From: a virus | DNA length: 57,842 nucleotides | Virus record (IMG/VR): IMGVR_UViG_3300031857_000214 | Span: 1-57,842 of that record | Strand: one strand, 5' to 3' | Part shown: in pieces, positions 56,152 through 57,842 of the stretch | Position numbering within the stretch: the first letter of the stretch is position 1 | How the letters are laid out: each line of letters starts with the position of its first letter | Notes under the pieces: generated by a model | Database searches by the model: none | What the model saw: only the letters and a program-made list of their open reading frames with translations | Told to the model about the DNA's origin: nothing | Translations under genes and position numbers: made by a program

Positions 56152-57842
56152 TTAGAAGTTATTATAGCCTGTTAATTTTATTTGTGTAGAATTTAAGTTT
56201 ATACCTAATTGATTGCCATTTATATCACTCGCGTCCATAACTGTAGACACCTTAACCGATGTTGCAACATCAATACCTGCACCTATTGTTGAGAATTTTA
56301 GCTTAAATGGAGTGCTAACACCTGTTATTGAGCCTTGCTTGTTTTGGTCTAATGCTCCAAATTTAACCACCCCTTCTTTCGTGTTTGCAAATATGTACCA
56401 ACCGCTAGGAACAAATGTGGCTAAATCTTCAAATTTAACCAATGAAGGATTGTAACTGAATTCTAGTTGCAAGCCAGTAACCTGATTCCCCTTGGCATCA
56501 ACTGAAACAGGTATCTCAAAATTATTTGATGTTACTGTTACGTTAGGTATATTAACATCAATAGAAGTGTAAGCGATAAGCGTGTTTAAGTAAGGCCCAT
56601 TAGTAGCATTGGCCATTTTGGTTGACGTTTCATTAAACAAGATGTTTGTTTGTAGGCTAGGTATCGCATTAGTTTTTATGGTAGATACCCCATTTGAGCT
56701 TGTTACAACTTGAGATGAATGAGAGCGGTTTACGTCTCCCCATAATAAATACTTTAAGTTTAGTGAAGCATTTGTTCCTAGCACGCCTGTTTTAAAATAA
56801 GTGCGAGGCATTGTGATTGTTTTCCAATTAGACTTTGTTATAGCTCCCCAAGCATTGCTAGGAGATACAACAAAATCAAATTCAGCTTGTAATGCGTAAT
56901 CAGGGCCCCCATTCATATTTCTTATGTTAGCTATATATGTAGAAGTGCCATCTATTGCTTTTGATAATGTAGAAGGAACTTTATATACTGCCCAGCCACC
57001 AACATTACTTTCGTACTCAATAGGTCCTGTATATATATCAAACAGCTGTATACTGCTTAATTCATTTGGGTTTATGCCAGATGTAAATTCGCGCATATCA
57101 ATATACAGCTTACTCATAGAGGAGGCATTTGGTGTTACATAAGCCCATTCTACTTGACCGGCTGTTGTATTGATTTCGGCAGCGTTCCATGTAGGCATAC
57201 TCATATATCCACCTGTACCTGTTGTATAGGCAGCAGGAAGCTTAAACAATGTGTCCAATCCAACTACCTGAGCTAACAATCTAGGTAAATCTCCAGCATC
57301 TATTTGTTGGTTTCTATTAATATCTCCTGCAAAATAAGACTGACCTGTATTCAGTATGTTTCCTAAATCGCCGTTTGTACCTAATCCGTTTTGGGTAAAT
57401 TCTTTTTGAATATTTGTAAAATCTGATATTGTTATTGCACTATTGTATATGGCATACATTTTATCCATTTCGTACATTACCGAAACATCATATACCCTAT
57501 TTGGAGATAACAAATTTTGATTAATGTCAACATCCCCATTTGATGTTACGTTAAATAACTGACCTGTATTTGAGACTGTATCCCTAAATGAAACTTTTAA
57601 GTTTGTAATATTAAGCAAGTTTGTATTTGCATCTACTTTAGCTGTTACATATTTCCCAAAGTTTTGGTTCATATTAACGCTTGTAGATAAAGGTGATTCC
57701 ATAATTGTAGCGTCTTGTACCCCCTGACTATTCCATCCTGCTACAAAATTTAACTTAATAGGATTAAATGTGTATGCGGTAGAAGTAGGCTTGAGTTTAA
57801 ACTTGACAACTATCATCCTATCGTATGCGTTATATGGCATGG
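56152..57842 (-). CDS. Fibre-like protein with dockerin and cohesin-like domains, C-terminal part
   Basis: This is the remainder of the protein that starts at 505. The frame is open through base 57842, and the ATG at 57840 is internal. Residues about 340-363 of the joined protein read AGDINRNQQIDAGDLPRLLA, a type I dockerin calcium loop. A second weaker one begins WGDVNRSHSSQ. The last 120 residues (NNFEIPVSVDAKGNQVTGLQ, then FSYNPSLVKFED and GVSTPFKLKFSTIGAG) resemble a cohesin domain. Cohesin and dockerin normally bind each other in cellulosomes; both in one phage tail protein is unusual and may allow self-assembly or host polysaccharide attachment. The order of tail genes supports a virion location. 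Confidence 0.7.
   Translation of the reverse strand, partial: MPYNAYDRMIVVKFKLKPTSTAYTFNPIKLNFVAGWNSQGVQDATIMESPLSTSVNMNQNFGKYVTAKVDANTNLLNITNLKVSFRDTVSNTGQLFNVTSNGDVDINQNLLSPNRVYDVSVMYEMDKMYAIYNSAITISDFTNIQKEFTQNGLGTNGDLGNILNTGQSYFAGDINRNQQIDAGDLPRLLAQVVGLDTLFKLPAAYTTGTGGYMSMPTWNAAEINTTAGQVEWAYVTPNASSMSKLYIDMREFTSGINPNELSSIQLFDIYTGPIEYESNVGGWAVYKVPSTLSKAIDGTSTYIANIRNMNGGPDYALQAEFDFVVSPSNAWGAITKSNWKTITMPRTYFKTGVLGTNASLNLKYLLWGDVNRSHSSQVVTSSNGVSTIKTNAIPSLQTNILFNETSTKMANATNGPYLNTLIAYTSIDVNIPNVTVTSNNFEIPVSVDAKGNQVTGLQLEFSYNPSLVKFEDLATFVPSGWYIFANTKEGVVKFGALDQNKQGSITGVSTPFKLKFSTIGAGIDVATSVKVSTVMDASDINGNQLGINLNSTQIKLTGYNNF

Noticed and set aside
1-57842. Stop-codon reassignment as in some crAss-like phages
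   Set aside because: All large genes read through with the standard code and several genes end in TAG or TGA at sensible places, so no recoding is needed.
1-57842. Lysogeny module (integrase, CI-like repressor, attachment site)
   Set aside because: No tyrosine or serine recombinase motif and no typical repressor was found. The RepL-like gene alone does not show a plasmid-like lifestyle.

Overview
The window is the complete genome of a tailed, podovirus-like phage of a Bacteroidota host, opened at an arbitrary point. Three things support the host call. Promoters follow the Bacteroidota pattern TTTG-N18..20-TAnnTTTG (or TTCG). Start codons lack purine-rich ribosome sites and instead follow A/T-rich leaders, often with AACCAAT. 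Two secreted proteins end their signal peptides in NAQ, as is common in that phylum. The genome is about two-thirds A+T. The two ends of the window join in frame: the minus-strand frame running off base 1 continues at base 57842 into the dockerin/cohesin-like protein, giving one 731-residue protein. I therefore read the sequence as circular or circularly permuted. I saw no tRNA, integrase, CI-like repressor or CRISPR array, so a lytic lifestyle is likely but not proven.

Layout. (1) 31181-50238, plus strand: early and replication arm. It holds many small proteins and membrane microproteins, a zinc-finger amidoligase followed by a class II glutamine amidotransferase, a stand-alone DnaA domain IV protein, a DUF1599 protein, a PAPS-reductase-like PP-loop enzyme, an ERF annealing protein with a RecE-like nuclease, an SSB-like protein, a primase-helicase, two further nucleases and a calcineurin-type phosphoesterase. 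Between these genes lie structured RNA elements. The best is a promoter-driven RNA of about 130 nt at 40373-40504, followed by a hairpin/G-quadruplex element at 40629-40672. (2) 30384-31180: divergent control region with three 14-bp tandem iterons, three spaced TACGA/TCGTA palindromes and a 17-bp palindrome, next to a RepL-like gene; it is the best origin candidate. (3) 30383 down to 1, minus strand: accessory virion-like proteins, several with a shared short N-terminal tag, then a GroES-like protein, a small-terminase candidate, large terminase, portal, scaffold candidate, major capsid protein, connector/ring proteins, a muzzle-type tail protein in two pieces, and large internal-protein candidates. 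(4) Across the junction, 57842 down to 50235, minus strand: fibre-like dockerin/cohesin protein, a lipoprotein, membrane proteins, a CsgG-like outer-membrane protein, an outer-membrane barrel-like protein, a holin candidate, a GH19 endolysin and small membrane proteins. The convergent end of both arms is near 50235-50612.

How it fits together. The plus arm would express host-takeover and replication/recombination functions, and the minus arm packaging, virion and lysis functions. TACGA palindromes overlap the promoter region of the packaging/head operon (23892-23919) and cluster in the divergent region, so one regulator could link the two arms. Two late genes are preceded by an intrinsic terminator and a fresh -7-like box, which suggests level control inside the structural operon. 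Reading the whole sequence I found no GATC, which points to past restriction pressure.
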